Shown here: one piece after another, positions 1 to 10,964 of the stretch
Numbering within the stretch: the stretch's first letter is position 1
Layout of the letters: the number at the start of each line of letters is the position of its first letter
Assembly: GCA_036346205.1 (NCBI GenBank)
Contig: JARFJB010000003.1
Location: 124,001 to 188,000 of the forward strand
From: Vesta saturnalis
Lineage: Eukaryota; Arthropoda; Insecta; Coleoptera; Lampyridae
Direction of reading: 5' to 3'
Length of the DNA stretch: 64,000 bases
Notes under the pieces: generated by a model
Databases searched by the model: none
Told to the model about the DNA's origin: nothing
What the model saw: the letters and a program-made list of their open reading frames with translations, nothing else
Translations under genes and position numbers: made by a program

Positions 1-210
1 CAAAATTCTAGACTTTTATCGGATATCCCTTCAATAAATATTAACAAAACAATACTGTGTAACATTTAATATCGTTAAGTGTCAAAATGATTTATTTCGA
101 AGGCGTTATGTGAGTACGGTGTCTGTAATCCGAAATCTAAAAGTACCATCAGCTCAGAGCAAATAGAATTGGCACAAATTGATTCATTAAAGATCTTTGA
201 CTAAAAAACT

Positions 211-372
211 GAAAAAAATTACAAAATTTGTTTGGGATGAAAATTGCGAGAAGGCTTTTGAGATTATTAAGAATTGTTTAGTTTGCGCTCCGATATTATC
301 GTGCACTGATTTTTCGTTACCGTTTAAGGTGCAACAGACGCTTCAGATTTGTCCGTTAGCCTAGCACTTCCA
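211..372 (+). pseudogene. Ty3/gypsy reverse transcriptase-RNase H relict
   Basis: A short translated stretch reads KFVWDENCEKAFEIIKN followed by CAPILS and a TDFSLPF segment. This is the usual run at the end of the gypsy RT thumb (W-x-CE-x-AF, AP-I-L, DF-x-x-PF). One base out of frame comes the TDAS motif that opens the gypsy RNase H domain. Only about 50 codons survive, with a frameshift and an in-frame stop. No LTR, protease or integrase is visible nearby, so this is a fragment of a retrotransposon and not a gene. The family match is from memory of the conserved motifs. Confidence 0.55.
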
Positions 373-427
373 CTACCATATTTCAAAATAGGTTATAGTG
401 TATAATTAAGCTGCATTGTTTAATTCT

Positions 428-482
428 TTGTTTGTGCGTGTGCGTGCGTGCGTGCGTGTGTGTGTGCGTGCGTGTGTGTTGG
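428..482. repeat. (GTGC/GTGT)n microsatellite
   Basis: A run of alternating GTGCGTGC and GTGTGT units lies at the distal end of the Penelope-like 3' remnant that follows it. Overlapping open frames on both strands here come from the absence of stop codons in the repeat. Confidence 0.8.
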
Positions 483-484
483 TA

Positions 485-1013
485 TTCAGGTTTCCGCGAG
501 TGCTGGATATGAAGTTGGTGTTCTTCCGGGTCCCGTCTCGCGTATATTCTCCTCCACGGTTCTTAAAAGAACCGGTGTTGAACTGAGGACGTTTCGGCAG
601 AATATCATCTGTCATTTTCAAGTCTTCGTGTTATGCTCCTGGTAACTCGAACTGAACTGAGTTCCTCGCTGATGGTCGGCGCTACTCGTATGCTGACTTT
701 CTCGGTCGATGTCTTGGTTATTGGTCGTTGTGCTGATACTTTCACTTTCACTTTTACTTTCTCCTTTTCTTCTCCTTTCTTTTGATCGTGACTGCGTGTT
801 TCCTACAAATAGGCTTCCAGGTCGATGGCAATATCTGAGTGTCGTCTCGTGAATTCAAATCTTGTGGTCGTTTTTCGATCTCGATAGCTTCTCTGATAAT
901 CCGGTGTGATAGGTACTGTATGTTTGCTATTATCGTTGTGTTGTCGAAATCTATCGCGTGTGAGGTCTCCTTTACATGTTGGGCCAATGAAGATGTACCA
1001 CAGTACAAAAAGG
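485..1013 (-). pseudogene. Penelope-like element, GIY-YIG endonuclease C-terminus and 3' end
   Basis: The minus strand translates (1008 down to 754) into a C-terminal GIY-YIG tail: AQHVKETSHAIDFDNTTII, then a REAIEIEKRPQDLNSRDD run and a final LPSTWKP. The spacing H...IDF...REAIEI...LNSRDD...LPS-W-P is the signature of the endonuclease C-terminus in Penelope-like retroelements. Downstream on the minus strand (about 650-540) is a 3' region of the type these elements carry. The RT and the GIY-YIG core are missing. It is a different family from the Penelope-like copies at 6.5-21.3 kb, as it differs in sequence. Confidence 0.6.
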
Positions 1014-1196
1014 TCAGAAAACATCTTCACTAGCCCAACATGTAAAGAAGACCTCACACGCGATAGATTCAACAGGATAATCAACATACAGTACATACCG
1101 ATTATCAGAACGTATCGAGATCGAAACATAAATTCATGAGATGACACTCGGAGATTGCCATCGACATGGAAGCCTATTATTAGGAAACACGCAGTC
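795..1196. repeat. Palindrome of two inverted Penelope-like 3' fragments
   Basis: Bases 795-1013 and 1017-1196 are diverged inverted copies. Both contain the block around CACACGCGATAGATT and the outer block around GAAACACGCAGTCACG in opposite orientation, with almost no spacer at about 1015. The plus-strand arm repeats the endonuclease tail of the minus-strand remnant with several indels. Inverted partial dimers are common for Penelope-like elements. Confidence 0.75.
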
Positions 1197-1199
1197 ACG

Positions 1200-1638
1200 T
1201 TCCTTGTTAATTATACCTTCGCTGAATGTCACATTCACGAAAATGCTGATTCAATTCCATTGTTAAAACAAACGCGAATATTTTTGAAAGTTTACTCAGA
1301 ATGTCGATGATCAAAGCCCTAGCTTGAACGGTGCTGCCAGATCCAAAAAGATTCAGAATCACTCTCGTACCAAAGAACAAGAATACAATTAAATAAATAA
1401 AATCTACATCTTTAACATTAAAATGCTTTATTTAAAAAAATATTAACTAAATCCATTCCACAGCAACGAGACCTTGAATTTAACAATTTCATTTTTCACT
1501 TGCACGTTAGATAGGCTTAGTTAGGAATTCGAAGGATTTACGTCTGAGCGTGAGCGCGTAAACTGCCTGTGCTGTAAACAAATTTGAAGTTTGTAAAATG
1601 TTGTACTTAATCTAAATTAAATTTAAATTATAATTAAA
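1200..1638. other. Unassigned AT-rich spacer / possible LINE 5' leader
   Basis: No gene is seen. The last ~130 bases before 1639 are moderately GC-rich and could be the 5' untranslated leader of the LINE that starts here. No promoter motif can be fixed. Confidence 0.4.
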
Positions 1639-2276
1639 ATGCCAACGGTTTATAATATCTGTAATGCGAATACTAATATTGACGATCATGTTATTTGTGA
1701 CATACGCAAAAATGTTAATGTATGGTGCTTGTGCGGGGTTATCGCATCAAGACAAAAATTAGCTTCTTTTGTGAGAGGTGCAACATTATCGATACTATTA
1801 ATGACTTAAAATCTGAATTAGCTGCGTTGAAATTAGAATTGGAAAAGCTAAAAGAATCGCCAAATAATATTGATTTAAATACCAATTCAGTTATCAATTG
1901 CAACAGACACCTTATCTCGGAGGACCAACTGTTACAAGAAATTGAAGAAAGACAGCGACGTTCTTGCAACATTATTATCACTAATATTACAAAGGTGCCT
2001 ACGGGTTCTATCGAGGATAAAAGTGCTACCGATTTAACTGCAGTAAAAAATATCATTTCTAATTGTGGTGTGACAAATTGCGATGTTATAAAATGCTCTC
2101 GTATTGGTAAACCTAACAATGCAAGAGTTCGCCCTATTCGTGTATGTTTTTCATCACCACTACATGTTCGTAATGTTATTGTAAAATATAAACCTCAAAA
2201 CAATGGGCAAATGAACAGGGGTTTAACCACTAGACAACAAAATAAACCTTATGAAACTAGAAAGGAATTTAAGTGA
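1639..2276 (+). pseudogene. LINE copy 1 ORF1 protein (zinc-finger-like head, coiled coil, RRM-like)
   Basis: A start at 1639 opens a short Cys/His-rich segment (C..., HVIC, WCLC) like the PHD-type finger seen in some CR1/Jockey ORF1 proteins. One frameshift later a 184-codon frame (1722-2276) contains a leucine-rich helix (DLKSELAALKLELEKLKES), expected to be a coiled coil. It then has QLLQEIEERQRRSCNIIITN and a KCSRIGK...RPIRVCF stretch, the usual ORF1 layout of nucleic-acid-binding chaperones in this LINE group. ORF1p would coat the element RNA. The frameshift between finger and coiled coil makes this copy non-functional. The zinc-finger reading is less sure than the rest. Confidence 0.65.
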
Positions 2277-2414
2277 CACATAACCAATGGAGAAACGGAT
2301 ATTAAACTAAAGTATTTTAATGGTATGCCCAAAATTGATTCAAAAATACACCTTTTTTTAACTTTAATTTATCAAAATGTAAGAGACTTGAATACCAAAT
2401 TAGGCAGTTTTTAT

Positions 2415-2417
<3 letters not shown>

Positions 2418-2459
<42 letters not shown>
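2418..2459. repeat. (TA)n microsatellite
   Basis: About 21 TA units at the left edge of the insert in the LINE endonuclease. Confidence 0.95.
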
Positions 2460-2464
<5 letters not shown>

Positions 2465-3684
2465 CATTATAACGGCGCCAACTTATAACATTAAAAAAAA
2501 CGTCCGTATACTAACGATAATACTGTGATGATGTAATAAACAAAACGCCAATGTAATAAACTATTAACAATTGTTCAAATAATTTTAATTAATAAAATAA
2601 ATATTACCAAATAACAATCGCTACTGCCGTTGGCTCAATCAGTAGATTAAGATAGGGAGGGTTCTAATAAAATGATTTGTTAACCTACCTGAAATGCTGC
2701 TTGCTTCCCATCTGCTTAATTAGTTTCACTGCACTTAATAAAAAATGCAATATAAAAAATTATGAAAATATAATGAAATGTAATCTCGAGCGCCATGTTG
2801 TTTTTTAGTATAGGAACAACAAAACCTAGTTAATGAAAAATAATAAACAATTTATCAAAATGAAAATAAAATAACAAGATATACTTAAGTTTATTCAATA
2901 TCTAATTGAAAAGACTAAAAAAATCAGAAGTCTTATTACTATTCTAAAAGTATATAAAAAAATCATTACCTTTGAACGGTTCGGTACATAAACTGTATTA
3001 CTGCTGGTAACACATGAAACAGAATGGTGAACTTGGTGAGGTCGTTGTCTTGTTAATTTATCGTTAATATATTGTGTCCATAAATTTTTTGAATTTCTTT
3101 GAAGATAAGTATGTGGAACTTGCGTTGTAAAATGTAATCCAAGTAAAACTCCCATTAAAATTAGAAAAATAATAGAATAGTAAAATAGGGAAATATAAGT
3201 GCCATTAAAAATAAGTATTATAAAAATGCCATATAAAAGTATGCATTATAACAGTGTAAAAGTGTGCAAAAAGTAAGTGCCTAAAAAAAGCAAAGGTTTT
3301 AATTTTAAATATAATGAATTAGAAAATAACTTACGATCAAAATCTGATGGCACGAAATATAAAAAATTAGGTAAAAACCATGCTTTCTGCTGTAACATTC
3401 CGCAGCAAGTGAAAAATATAGCGGCTTTCAGAATGGTTCCTCTAAATGTTTCCCCTCAAGAAGTTGTCACGCGTTGCACGGATACAATGATCAGAATCCA
3501 ATTTTTTAAGAACTATAACTCTTTATGAAATATTACACCCAAAAAGATATGTTCTAGGAAATGCAAATTAAATTGCCTTTCTCAATTCTACATTTTAATA
3601 ATTAAAAACTTTTCTAATATTACGCCAAATAAATGAACGATCTTAAATTAATGTATTTTTTAATACAACCACTAAAAAAGGTTG

Positions 3685-3686
<2 letters not shown>

Positions 3687-3736
<50 letters not shown>
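3687..3736. repeat. (TA)n microsatellite
   Basis: About 25 TA units at the right edge of the same insert. The LINE reading frame resumes immediately after it. Confidence 0.95.
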
Positions 3737-3737
<1 letters not shown>

Positions 3738-6485
3738 GTTGGATTGTATGGCCGTGATATTGTCAGAAACTTGGTTATCTAATAGTGTATCCTCCAGTGA
3801 ATTATTTCCGGATTCATGGACCGTTTTTCGCTATGATAGAGAACTAACAAAAGGCGGAGATGTCTTAATAGCTACAAAATACGAATATGCAGTAAAAATC
3901 TAGGGCTTGTGCCACCTGTTCCTCACGTGGAGTTAGGTGTTAAAATCCTAATAGGTAAAAGCAACATCTGTATTATAGTGGTATACATTCCTCCAAACTT
4001 AAAATTATGCGAGTATGTTACAATATTTGAGTTTTTTGATAGCTGCTTGGATTTTTCAACCCCTGTATTTATTTTTGGAGACAAACATATCAGAACTTGT
4101 TCAAGTGATGAAAAACTATAACCTTTATACAGCGAATTTAATAATTTTCTATCATTAAATAACATGTTACAAAATAACAAAGTGTTGAATATTAATTCAC
4201 GAGTACTAGACGCTGATTTGTCTACAGATGATGTTCGAGTGCAAGTTGAGCGTCGCGATCTGCCATTAGTCCCTCAGGATCTACGTCATCCATCATTACG
4301 GACAACAACATTATGATTTTCTGAAAACATATCTTTTAAGAAAAATGAGTGTTTTAAATTTAACTTTTATAACACTGATTTAGTAGGATTATACTCATCC
4401 ATTTCGCAAATTAATTGGGCTCAAATTTTCCAAATTAATAACGTAGATGAAGCTTACATTTATTTTTACGATGTAATTTATAATTTTCCATTATCAACAA
4501 AATCAAGATGAAGCAAAAATACTGGAGTTATTTCAGAAAAACGAAAATGTCTATGTACTCAGACCAAGTAAAGTACCTTAGAAAATGCATAAGAAGTGAA
4601 AGTTGTCAAGAGTATATGCAATTTATCAAAAATTTTGAGAACATTATCAAGCATGATTCGAAGAAGTTTTGGTCTTTTATTAACTTAAAAAAGAAAGCCT
4701 ACTATATACCATCTATAATGAGTTATAATGGCAATACGTTAAATAATCAAGAGGAGATTATCAACTGCTTTTCACATCATTTTGCAAATGTGTATTGTGA
4801 TAATAATGAACATATGTGTGATTTTGAGTGCCACAAGAGGTCTGAGTGTAAATTCTGTAATAGTAAATATTGTGCTTCACAACCCACTATGAACGGGTTC
4901 CAAATTACAGAAGTATTACATTCTTTTTCCATTAATCACGAGAATATTGTGAATGCTGTAATTTTGTATCCGGCCTGGATCATGTCCCTGCGTTTTTTAT
5001 AAAAGAAAGCATTAGTATTTATTAGAGCCACTATGTTATATTTATAATTTAATTGTAAATACTTATAATTATCCAGCTATCTGGAAACTGACAAAAATAA
5101 GTCCAACATTTAAATCTGGTGATAGTTCAAATATAGCAAATTATAGGCCCATTGCACTATTATAAAATTTTGCAAAAATGTTTGAGTCAATAATTGCTAA
5201 TGTGGTTTATTCACATGTTTCAAGCAGTATGGTACCTGAGCAACACGGTTTTATTAAAGGTAAATCAACTACCACAAACCTATATGAATTTACTGAATTT
5301 GTGTCTTCGTCTCTTGACAAGAGATTACAAGTAGATACTATTTACACCGATCTAACAAAAGCATTAGACCGGGTAAAGCATTGTATATTTTTACATAAAT
5401 TAGATTGGTACGGCGTTTGTAATAACGTATTGTTATTATTACAGTCGGTGATTATGGACAGAAAGCGATTTGTTGAATATGGAGGTTTTAAATCTAATGC
5501 ATTCAGCGTTAATAGTGGGGTTCCCAAGGTTCTAATCTTGGTCCCCTGCTTTTTAACATATTTTTTAATGATGTGGTAGACTCTTTCGATGAAATTTGTT
5601 ATCTTTATGCGGATTATCTGAAGATAGTTACAGAGATAAGTTCTGTACAAGACAGGAATGTATTGATAAATTAATTTCTTGGTGTGCCAATAATAAATTA
5701 GACATAAATATAAACAAATGTAAGGTGATGACTTTTACAAGGAAGTGTACTGAGGTATCGTTTTACTACAATATAAAAGGGATACCTCTGGATCGCTGTT
5801 TTAAATTTAAAGATCTTGGCATAGTTTTTGATTCCAAGCTAACATTTGTTCCACATATTGAGTATGTTGTTAACAATGCTTTTAAGACTGGTTTTATAAT
5901 GCGACACACACATGAATTTAGTGACATATACTGCATTAGATTTTTATTTTATACCTTAGTTAGAAGTAAGTTAGAATATTGTTGCATAGTATGGATGCCC
6001 AGTCAGCAAATGCATGTTAGACTGTTGGAAAGCATACTAAGAAGATTTTGTAAATACATTCATCTTAGGTTATATGGTTTTTACCCATGTCAAAACTTTT
6101 TCGTGCAGTAAGAGAAACCTCACTGCGGCTCGATGAGTTTCATACAAAAATTGATATTTGGTACTACTTGTTGTGCTTCAGTACTAAATAGACTACAATT
6201 TCTTTGTCCACGCCTTAGTAGCCGTAATAGTACAGTATTTACAATCCTTACATAACTTGTTTAATGTTAGTGAATTATATATCTAACCATGGTATTAATA
6301 TATTTTTTGATAACTTACATATAAATGAATTTAAGTATAAAGTGCTACCCATATGTGAAAACTTTTCGCATATAACGTGCTCCCTTATATTAAGCACATT
6401 AGAACAAGAACTGTAAATGTATTTCTGTTGTTACGTTAAGTTCCATTATAGACGTGAGTCTGCTGGAAATATATAAACATTATTA

Positions 6486-8755
6486 CTATTAATAAAATAC
6501 TTATCTTTTTGGGTTTTTTAATGGTGTATTTTAAATTATACAATCTAAACGTTTAGATAACACTTACAGTTATCTTTGTCAGTAGTAATATTTGTTAAGA
6601 TTGTTAAAGATGTAAACAATTTTGTCAAAGTTGAAAAATTAAAACATAAACATAAGCCTGCTATTAATATAACAGTTTGAGAAACGTTTAAGCCAACTAT
6701 AAAATTGTAGTAAAGAATAACTAGGTCATTAAAATTAAATATTGTTAAACTGCCTTAAAGATGACAAATCAGAACACTTTCTACGGCGAAAGCTAACAAT
6801 GAAATTTGTCAGCCAAACAACACATTTAACAAAATTTAATCAAGTTATGATGTAAGTGTAAAGTTGTGAAAAACTTCAATTTGAAAATGATAGAAGCATT
6901 CACAAATTTAAACATCACATCAAATAAAATAATCCAGTTAAATCTAAGAAAGAGATATCTTTATCAATAAGTGCAAGTGTTATTAACAATGAAAAGCATA
7001 ATGCAGAAAGTTTTTTGTAATTTTTTTTTTAATGTTAATCTTAATTTCAACTAATTATGTTAAATTATAGTGTTGTGGTAATTTAACATATAATTGGTAA
7101 AATATTTGCTTCAAGGTCTAGGAAAAACACAGCAAAAAACGTAGACGTACCAAAAGTAAAAATTAAAAACAAAATTAAAACGTATCATTATGATTTTTTT
7201 TAATTATAAGAAGTCAACACCTATTGCAACGGAGATTTTCTTCTTGTCTATTAATATTATTAGGGTGTTTATATATATAATAGCTTCACGTTGTAAACGA
7301 ACATAATAATGACTTTGTCTTGACAATATTTCCATATTGTCAAATTGAATGTAATGATTTAGATTATTCAGGGCATGATCAGCCACAAGCAAACCTCTCT
7401 GGTTGACCTAATCTACAAAATCTCATATGTTCTTTACGTCTTGTATCAAAGCTACGTTTTGTGGTTCCGATGTATACTTTTCCACATGAACAAGATAACT
7501 TATACACTCCGGAAGATGATAAAGGGTTTGTCACATCTTTAGGTGATCTTAAATGTTCTTTAACTTTTCTTGTAGGTTTAAAAATAGTCCTAATGCCATA
7601 TTTAATTAGGATTTTTTCAATTCTATTTGCACATTAGCTATAAAAGGAAGAAAAGCAGTACCAACATTAAGAACTGGTTTTTCTTTAAGGTTACGCCTAG
7701 AAGGTGTAATAACATTATTAATATCTGTAAGTGAATATCCATTATCTTGTAAGGATTTTGTTAAATATTTATATTCATCCTTCAAATTCTTTTTGCTCGA
7801 TCTACTAAAGATTTAATTACACCAATTTTTTGACGTGGATGGTGGTTGGATAATTTATGAAGGTATCTATCAATGTGTGTCAGCTTTCTGTAAACCTTAA
7901 AACATACTGAATTATTATTTTTAGATATTAATATGTCAAGAAATGGTAAACTTCTCGTAGTTTCTTTTTCCATGGTAAACTGAATACTAGGATGTATACC
8001 ATTTATAAAAACCAAAAACTCATGCAGTGCTTCTTCTCCATGTCTCCAAATAACAAATGTGTCATCTACATATCTATACCAAACTGAAGGTTTTTTTAGG
8101 TGTATTTTGTAACGCTAATGTTTCAAATTTTTCAATATAAAAATTAGCTATAACAGGACTAAGGGGACTACCCATTGCTACACCTTCAATCTGTTCATAA
8201 AATTTACTATTCTACTGAAAATAAGTTGTAGTAAGACAGTGCTGAAAAAGAATGGTTATGTCCTGTGGAAAAAGATGATCAATGTATTCAATAATCTCTT
8301 TTAGAGGCACTTTTGTAAAAAGTGAAACAACATCAAAACTAACCATTATATTACCCTCTTCAATTTTGAAACTATGCATTTTTTCAACAAAGTCGGCAGA
8401 ATTTTTAATGTAATGGGGTGTTTTTCCTATATGAGGTCGTAATAAAATGTAAGATGTTTTGCAAGGCTATATGTAGGAGAACCAATTGCACTAACAATAG
8501 GCCCTAAAGGAATATTAGGTTTATGAATTTTTGGTAAACCATATAGTTTTGGTGAAATAGCTTCAGAGTTAGTTAGTTTCTTTTTTATTTCTTTAGTTTT
8601 TGCAAGAAACTTTTTTGTTGGATCTTTTGGTATTTCACGATAAGTTTCTGGTCCCAACAGTTGTCTTAATGTTATAATCGTTCATATTTAATATAACAGT
8701 TAGATTACCTTTATCTGATTTTAGTATTATTATACTTTCATTGCGTTTAAGATGC
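6486..8755 (-). mobile_element. Penelope-like element, copy A (minus strand, 5'-truncated)
   Basis: The minus strand carries, from 8755 downward: the region just upstream of RT motif 1, RT motifs (KLYGLPKIHKPN, IGSPTYSLAKHL, a YVDDTFVIW box near 8050-8070, SLPFLDILIS), a connector near 7600-7700, and a GIY-YIG endonuclease (7204-7500). A ~0.7 kb 3' region follows, ending near 6486. It is broken into short frames (8427-8657, 7782-8015, 7204-7392) by stops and indels. It keeps the catalytic YVDD that the plus-strand copy lacks. It joins copy B head-to-head at about 8752. Confidence 0.85.
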
Positions 8756-9130
8756 CGAGACCAAAAAATTATCTCAAAGTTTGTCTATTTTAAAAGAAAT
8801 TTTAATAAAAAACAAGCTAATAATATTTACAGAAAAACTGAAAATGCTTTTCTGTGTAATCAAATACATATTACTAGGAAGTTATTGGATAACACCGATA
8901 AAAATCTTTTATATTTACATTTAGAAATTCCATCTATATTGACTAAAGAAGATTGGGACAAAACTGATTCTATAACGTTTAAATCTATGAAAATAAATTT
9001 TGACATCTCATGTCAATGTCAAAAAGAAAAATTTAATAAATTATACAAACAACAAAATAATAGACTATCTATTGATTATAAAAAAAACAGTTATAAACCT
9101 TTCTGATACTGTTGTTTCCGATTATACTAT
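8741..9130 (+). pseudogene. Penelope-like copy B, N-terminal segment (before the P1 insertion)
   Basis: The open frame 8741-9106 is lysine- and asparagine-rich (FKRNFNKKQANNIYRKTEN, then IPSILTKEDWDKTDS). A one-base shift near its end gives VINLSDTVVSDYTI, the conserved start of the Penelope-like core (LSD...L-x-x-G-x-NF). The frame continues across P1 at 17931. Upstream of 8752 the sequence switches into the inverted copy A, so the natural 5' end is missing. The ATG at 8741 lies in copy A sequence and is probably not the true start. Confidence 0.75.
9125..9130. repeat. P1 target site duplication, left (TACTAT)
   Basis: Identical to 17931-17936. Removing P1 plus one copy restores the Penelope-like reading frame. 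Confidence 0.93.
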
Positions 9131-9150
9131 AGTAGTAATGGGACACCTTG

Positions 9151-9175
9151 GCCGCCATCTTGGATTTTGACGTCA
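9151..9175 (+). promoter_or_regulatory. P1 tip motifs: GCCGCCATCTTG and TGACGTCA
   Basis: GCCGCCATCTTG (9151-9162) is the reverse complement of a YY1/Pho-type site. TGACGTCA (9168-9175) is a CRE/ATF palindrome. Both recur inverted at the right tip (17886-17910), and TGACGTCA is kept at both ends of P2. Function is inferred from motif resemblance only. Confidence 0.4.
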
Positions 9176-9180
9176 CAAGC

Positions 9181-9480
9181 CCGCCCACGTGGGGGACCGG
9201 TTTTTCCACCCTTATTTTTGCACGCTTACGTGTAGGACGTGTTTTTTCACCCCTATTTTTGCACATCCACGTGGGAGACCGGATTTTCCACCCTTATTTT
9301 TTACTCGCTTACGTGTGAGACCGGATTTTCCACCCTTATTTTAGCACATCCACGTGTAGGACGCATTTTTTCAACCCTTATTTTTATATACCCTCATGTG
9401 AGACCGGATTTTCCACCCTTATTTTTACACATCCACGTGTGAGACCGGATTTTTCATCCCTATTTTTTATCCCTAATTAT
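9181..9480 (+). repeat. P1 subterminal ~42-bp minisatellite
   Basis: Seven imperfect units of the form CACGTG…GAGACCGGATTTTCCACC CTTATTTTT-GCAC, alternating with ACGTGTAGGACGTG-type variants. Several contain the palindrome CACGTG. The same units recur in the inverted arm (about 17580-17880) and in P2 (44147-44400, 53505-53770), so they are a family-level feature that may bind a transposition, replication or packaging protein. Confidence 0.85.
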
Positions 9481-9979
9481 TTTTACTCGCTTACATGAAG
9501 GACCGTATTACCCTTATTTTTATGATTTTTGGGGAGTCTTATGGCTGTATTAAGGACCTTTTGACAGCTAGGACTTTTTTGTGGTTGCTAGCGTGAGGGG
9601 CTGGTCCTGGTCTTGGCTTAGAGCTGTATTTAGGACTGGAGCTTAGGGTTGGTCTAAGGATAAGTCTTAGAGTTTGGCCTTGGTGGTGGTGGAGCTAGGG
9701 TTGGAGTCAGGTGTTGGTGGTGGAGCTAGGGTTGGAGTCAGGTCTTGGTGGTGGAGCTAGGGTTTAGAACTGTATTTAGGGTTGGACCTGGGGCAGGACT
9801 TGGACTTGGTCTTAGAGTTATTTCTAGTAATTATCTTCAGCTTTAATTAAGGTTCTTTTGGCTGTAACCCCGGAGGTTGCACGCGCATACAATGTTGGAA
9901 ATTGTATAAAGATTATTATTTAGTCTATTTAAACGAAACTGCTGATGGAGTATCTGTTAGTATCGTTTAGCGATTCAAG

Positions 9980-10640
9980 ATGGAAGGTCAGTTTAAGCAC
10001 CCCTTTTCGGCGATAGTTGCAGGTCCGTCGGGGTGTGGGAAATCGTATTTTATCGTTGATTTTCTAAAAAATATCGAAACAGCTTGCGATACAGGTTTTG
10101 AAAAAATTATCTGGTTTTACAGTGAGTGGCAGCCTTTATTCAAAGATCTCTCTGTGGAGTTTCAAAAGGGTTTACCTGATATGGATCAGTTTGACGGGGA
10201 AAAACCTGTCTTAATAATAATTGACGATCTAATGCGAAACTAACGGCTCTGTGGTTGATATTTTTACAAAGGGCTGTCATCATCGAAATTTAAGTGTGTT
10301 TTTCTTAACGCAGAACATATTTCACCAAGGACGAGGACAGCGAGATATTTCTCTCAACGCACATTACATAATTTTGTTCAAGAATCCACGTGACAGAGCA
10401 CAGATACAGCATTTAGCAAGACAGATTTCGCCGGACAATCCAAAATTTTTAGAAGCCGCGTACCAAGATGCTACTTCAAGCCCACACGGGTATTTATTGT
10501 TCGATTTAAAACAGAATACACCGGATGTGCTACGTTATAGAACAAACATATTCGGGCCTCAGGGTATCTGCCAGGTATATATAGCGAAAAAAGGGTTTAA
10601 GTCTCACAGTCATAAAGATTACATCATATATGATGGCTGA
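9980..10640 (+). pseudogene. P1 genome-packaging ATPase (FtsK/HerA type), one frameshift
   Basis: The first frame (9980-10243) reads AIVAGPSGCGKSYFIVDF, with Walker A at residues 15-22, then KPVLIIIDDLM, with Walker B at residues 78-83. It ends at a premature stop. The second frame (10251-10640) carries the remainder: GCHHRNLSVFFLTQNIFHQG, a sensor-like TQN, then a C-terminal half ending IYDG. The 661-nt span fits a ~220-codon gene missing two bases near 10237. These A32/FtsK-HerA ATPases pump DNA into capsids of adenovirus-like and Polinton elements. It is the first gene inside the left TIR, and its end overlaps the next start by 8-11 nt. Confidence 0.9.
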
Positions 10641-10962
10641 CGTCTTAATCGAGAACACTGATATCCTACATGCATTAGCCAGATTAAGTAAAAGTCAACG
10701 TGACGCTTTATTGAAGTGTTTGGATAGTAAGCAGGTAGAGTGTATTTGCGAGTGTGCACATAACATTTTAAAAGGTCGTGTACCTCTGTCAGTTGATCAG
10801 AAGCAGCGACTCTCTCAACATAAGCACACTTTAAGACGCCTGGCACAGCGAGGCGAATCTATAAAAAAGAAGAAACAGTTTCTTGTACAGAAAGGTGGGG
10901 CATTTCTACCACTCCTGTTAGGACCATTACTCGGTGGAATTCTGGGTAATCTGTTTCAATAA
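10630..10962 (+). CDS. P1 small conserved protein with hydrophobic C-terminal tail
   Basis: An intact 110-codon frame. Residues 1-90 are basic and helical (ALARLSKSQRDALLKC, ECICECAHNILKGRVPLS, and two H-rich/K-rich stretches). Residues 88-110 switch abruptly to QKGGAFLPLLLGPLLGGILG, a Gly/Leu-rich hydrophobic tail. I recognise it as a protein that recurs in insect Polinton loci, but its role is not known to me. A membrane-active or minor virion component is plausible because of the tail. Either ATG at 10630 or 10633 could be used; both lie inside the ATPase end. It stops 2 nt before the next ATG. Confidence 0.75.
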   Translation: MMADVLIENTDILHALARLSKSQRDALLKCLDSKQVECICECAHNILKGRVPLSVDQKQRLSQHKHTLRRLAQRGESIKKKKQFLVQKGGAFLPLLLGPLLGGILGNLFQ

Positions 10963-10964
10963 CC

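Larger units (their letters stand above)
2418..3736. mobile_element. Unclassified insert flanked by (TA)n tracts inside the LINE endonuclease
   Basis: The LINE endonuclease frame stops at one (TA)n tract (2418-2459) and resumes just after another (3687-3736), so the ~1.23 kb between is an insertion. Its left side has TTATAAC just inside the tract and its right side GTTATAA just before the tract, a possible short inverted repeat. Two short frames inside (2895-3155 minus, 3277-3528 plus) have no recognised homology. It could be a TA-targeting non-autonomous DNA transposon with expanded duplications, or a microsatellite-targeted element. Confidence 0.5.
2325..6115 (+). pseudogene. LINE copy 1 ORF2: APE endonuclease + reverse transcriptase, broken
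   Basis: ORF2 opens with the endonuclease signature LIYQNVRDLNTKLGSFYN and is then cut by a (TA)n-flanked insert (2418-3736). The endonuclease resumes with ILSETWL, a YIPPN loop and FIFGD (about 3760-4085). The reverse transcriptase follows: a FWSFINLKKK linker, NYRPIALL (about 5140), QHGFIKGKSTTTNL (5240), IYTDLTKALDRV (motif A, 5340), SGVPKV (5510), a YAD box (about 5607) and the thumb region NKCKVMTFTRK to KLEYCCIVW (5710-5990). Several stops and frameshifts separate these blocks. The catalytic YADD reads YAD-Y, so one catalytic Asp is lost. The product would nick the target and prime reverse transcription. Confidence 0.85.
1500..6481 (+). mobile_element. APE-type LINE (Jockey/CR1-like), copy 1, decayed and interrupted
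   Basis: This stretch holds ORF1 (1639-2276), ORF2 endonuclease (2325-2417 resuming at 3737) and reverse transcriptase (about 4500-6115), then a 3' untranslated region. It ends in an A/T-rich microsatellite tail (TATATAAACATTATTACTATTAATA) just before the minus-strand Penelope-like copy. The left boundary is estimated. Stops and frameshifts run throughout, so it is inactive. A related but different copy lies at 54-58.65 kb. Confidence 0.8.
9131..9924 (+). repeat. P1 terminal inverted repeat, left
   Basis: Nearly identical to the reverse complement of 17138-17930. From the tip inward it holds the AGTAG terminus, a GCCGCCATCTTG motif, TGACGTCA, seven or so ~42-bp minisatellite units, a G-rich stretch with three copies of GGTGGTGGAGCTAGGGTTGG, and an inner boundary near the TTGTATAAAGATTATTATTTAG block. 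Confidence 0.93.

Noticed and set aside
8741..9106. Possible independent 121-codon gene left of P1
   Set aside because: Its end continues, with one shift, into the conserved Penelope-like N-terminus that resumes after P1. It is part of the split retroelement.
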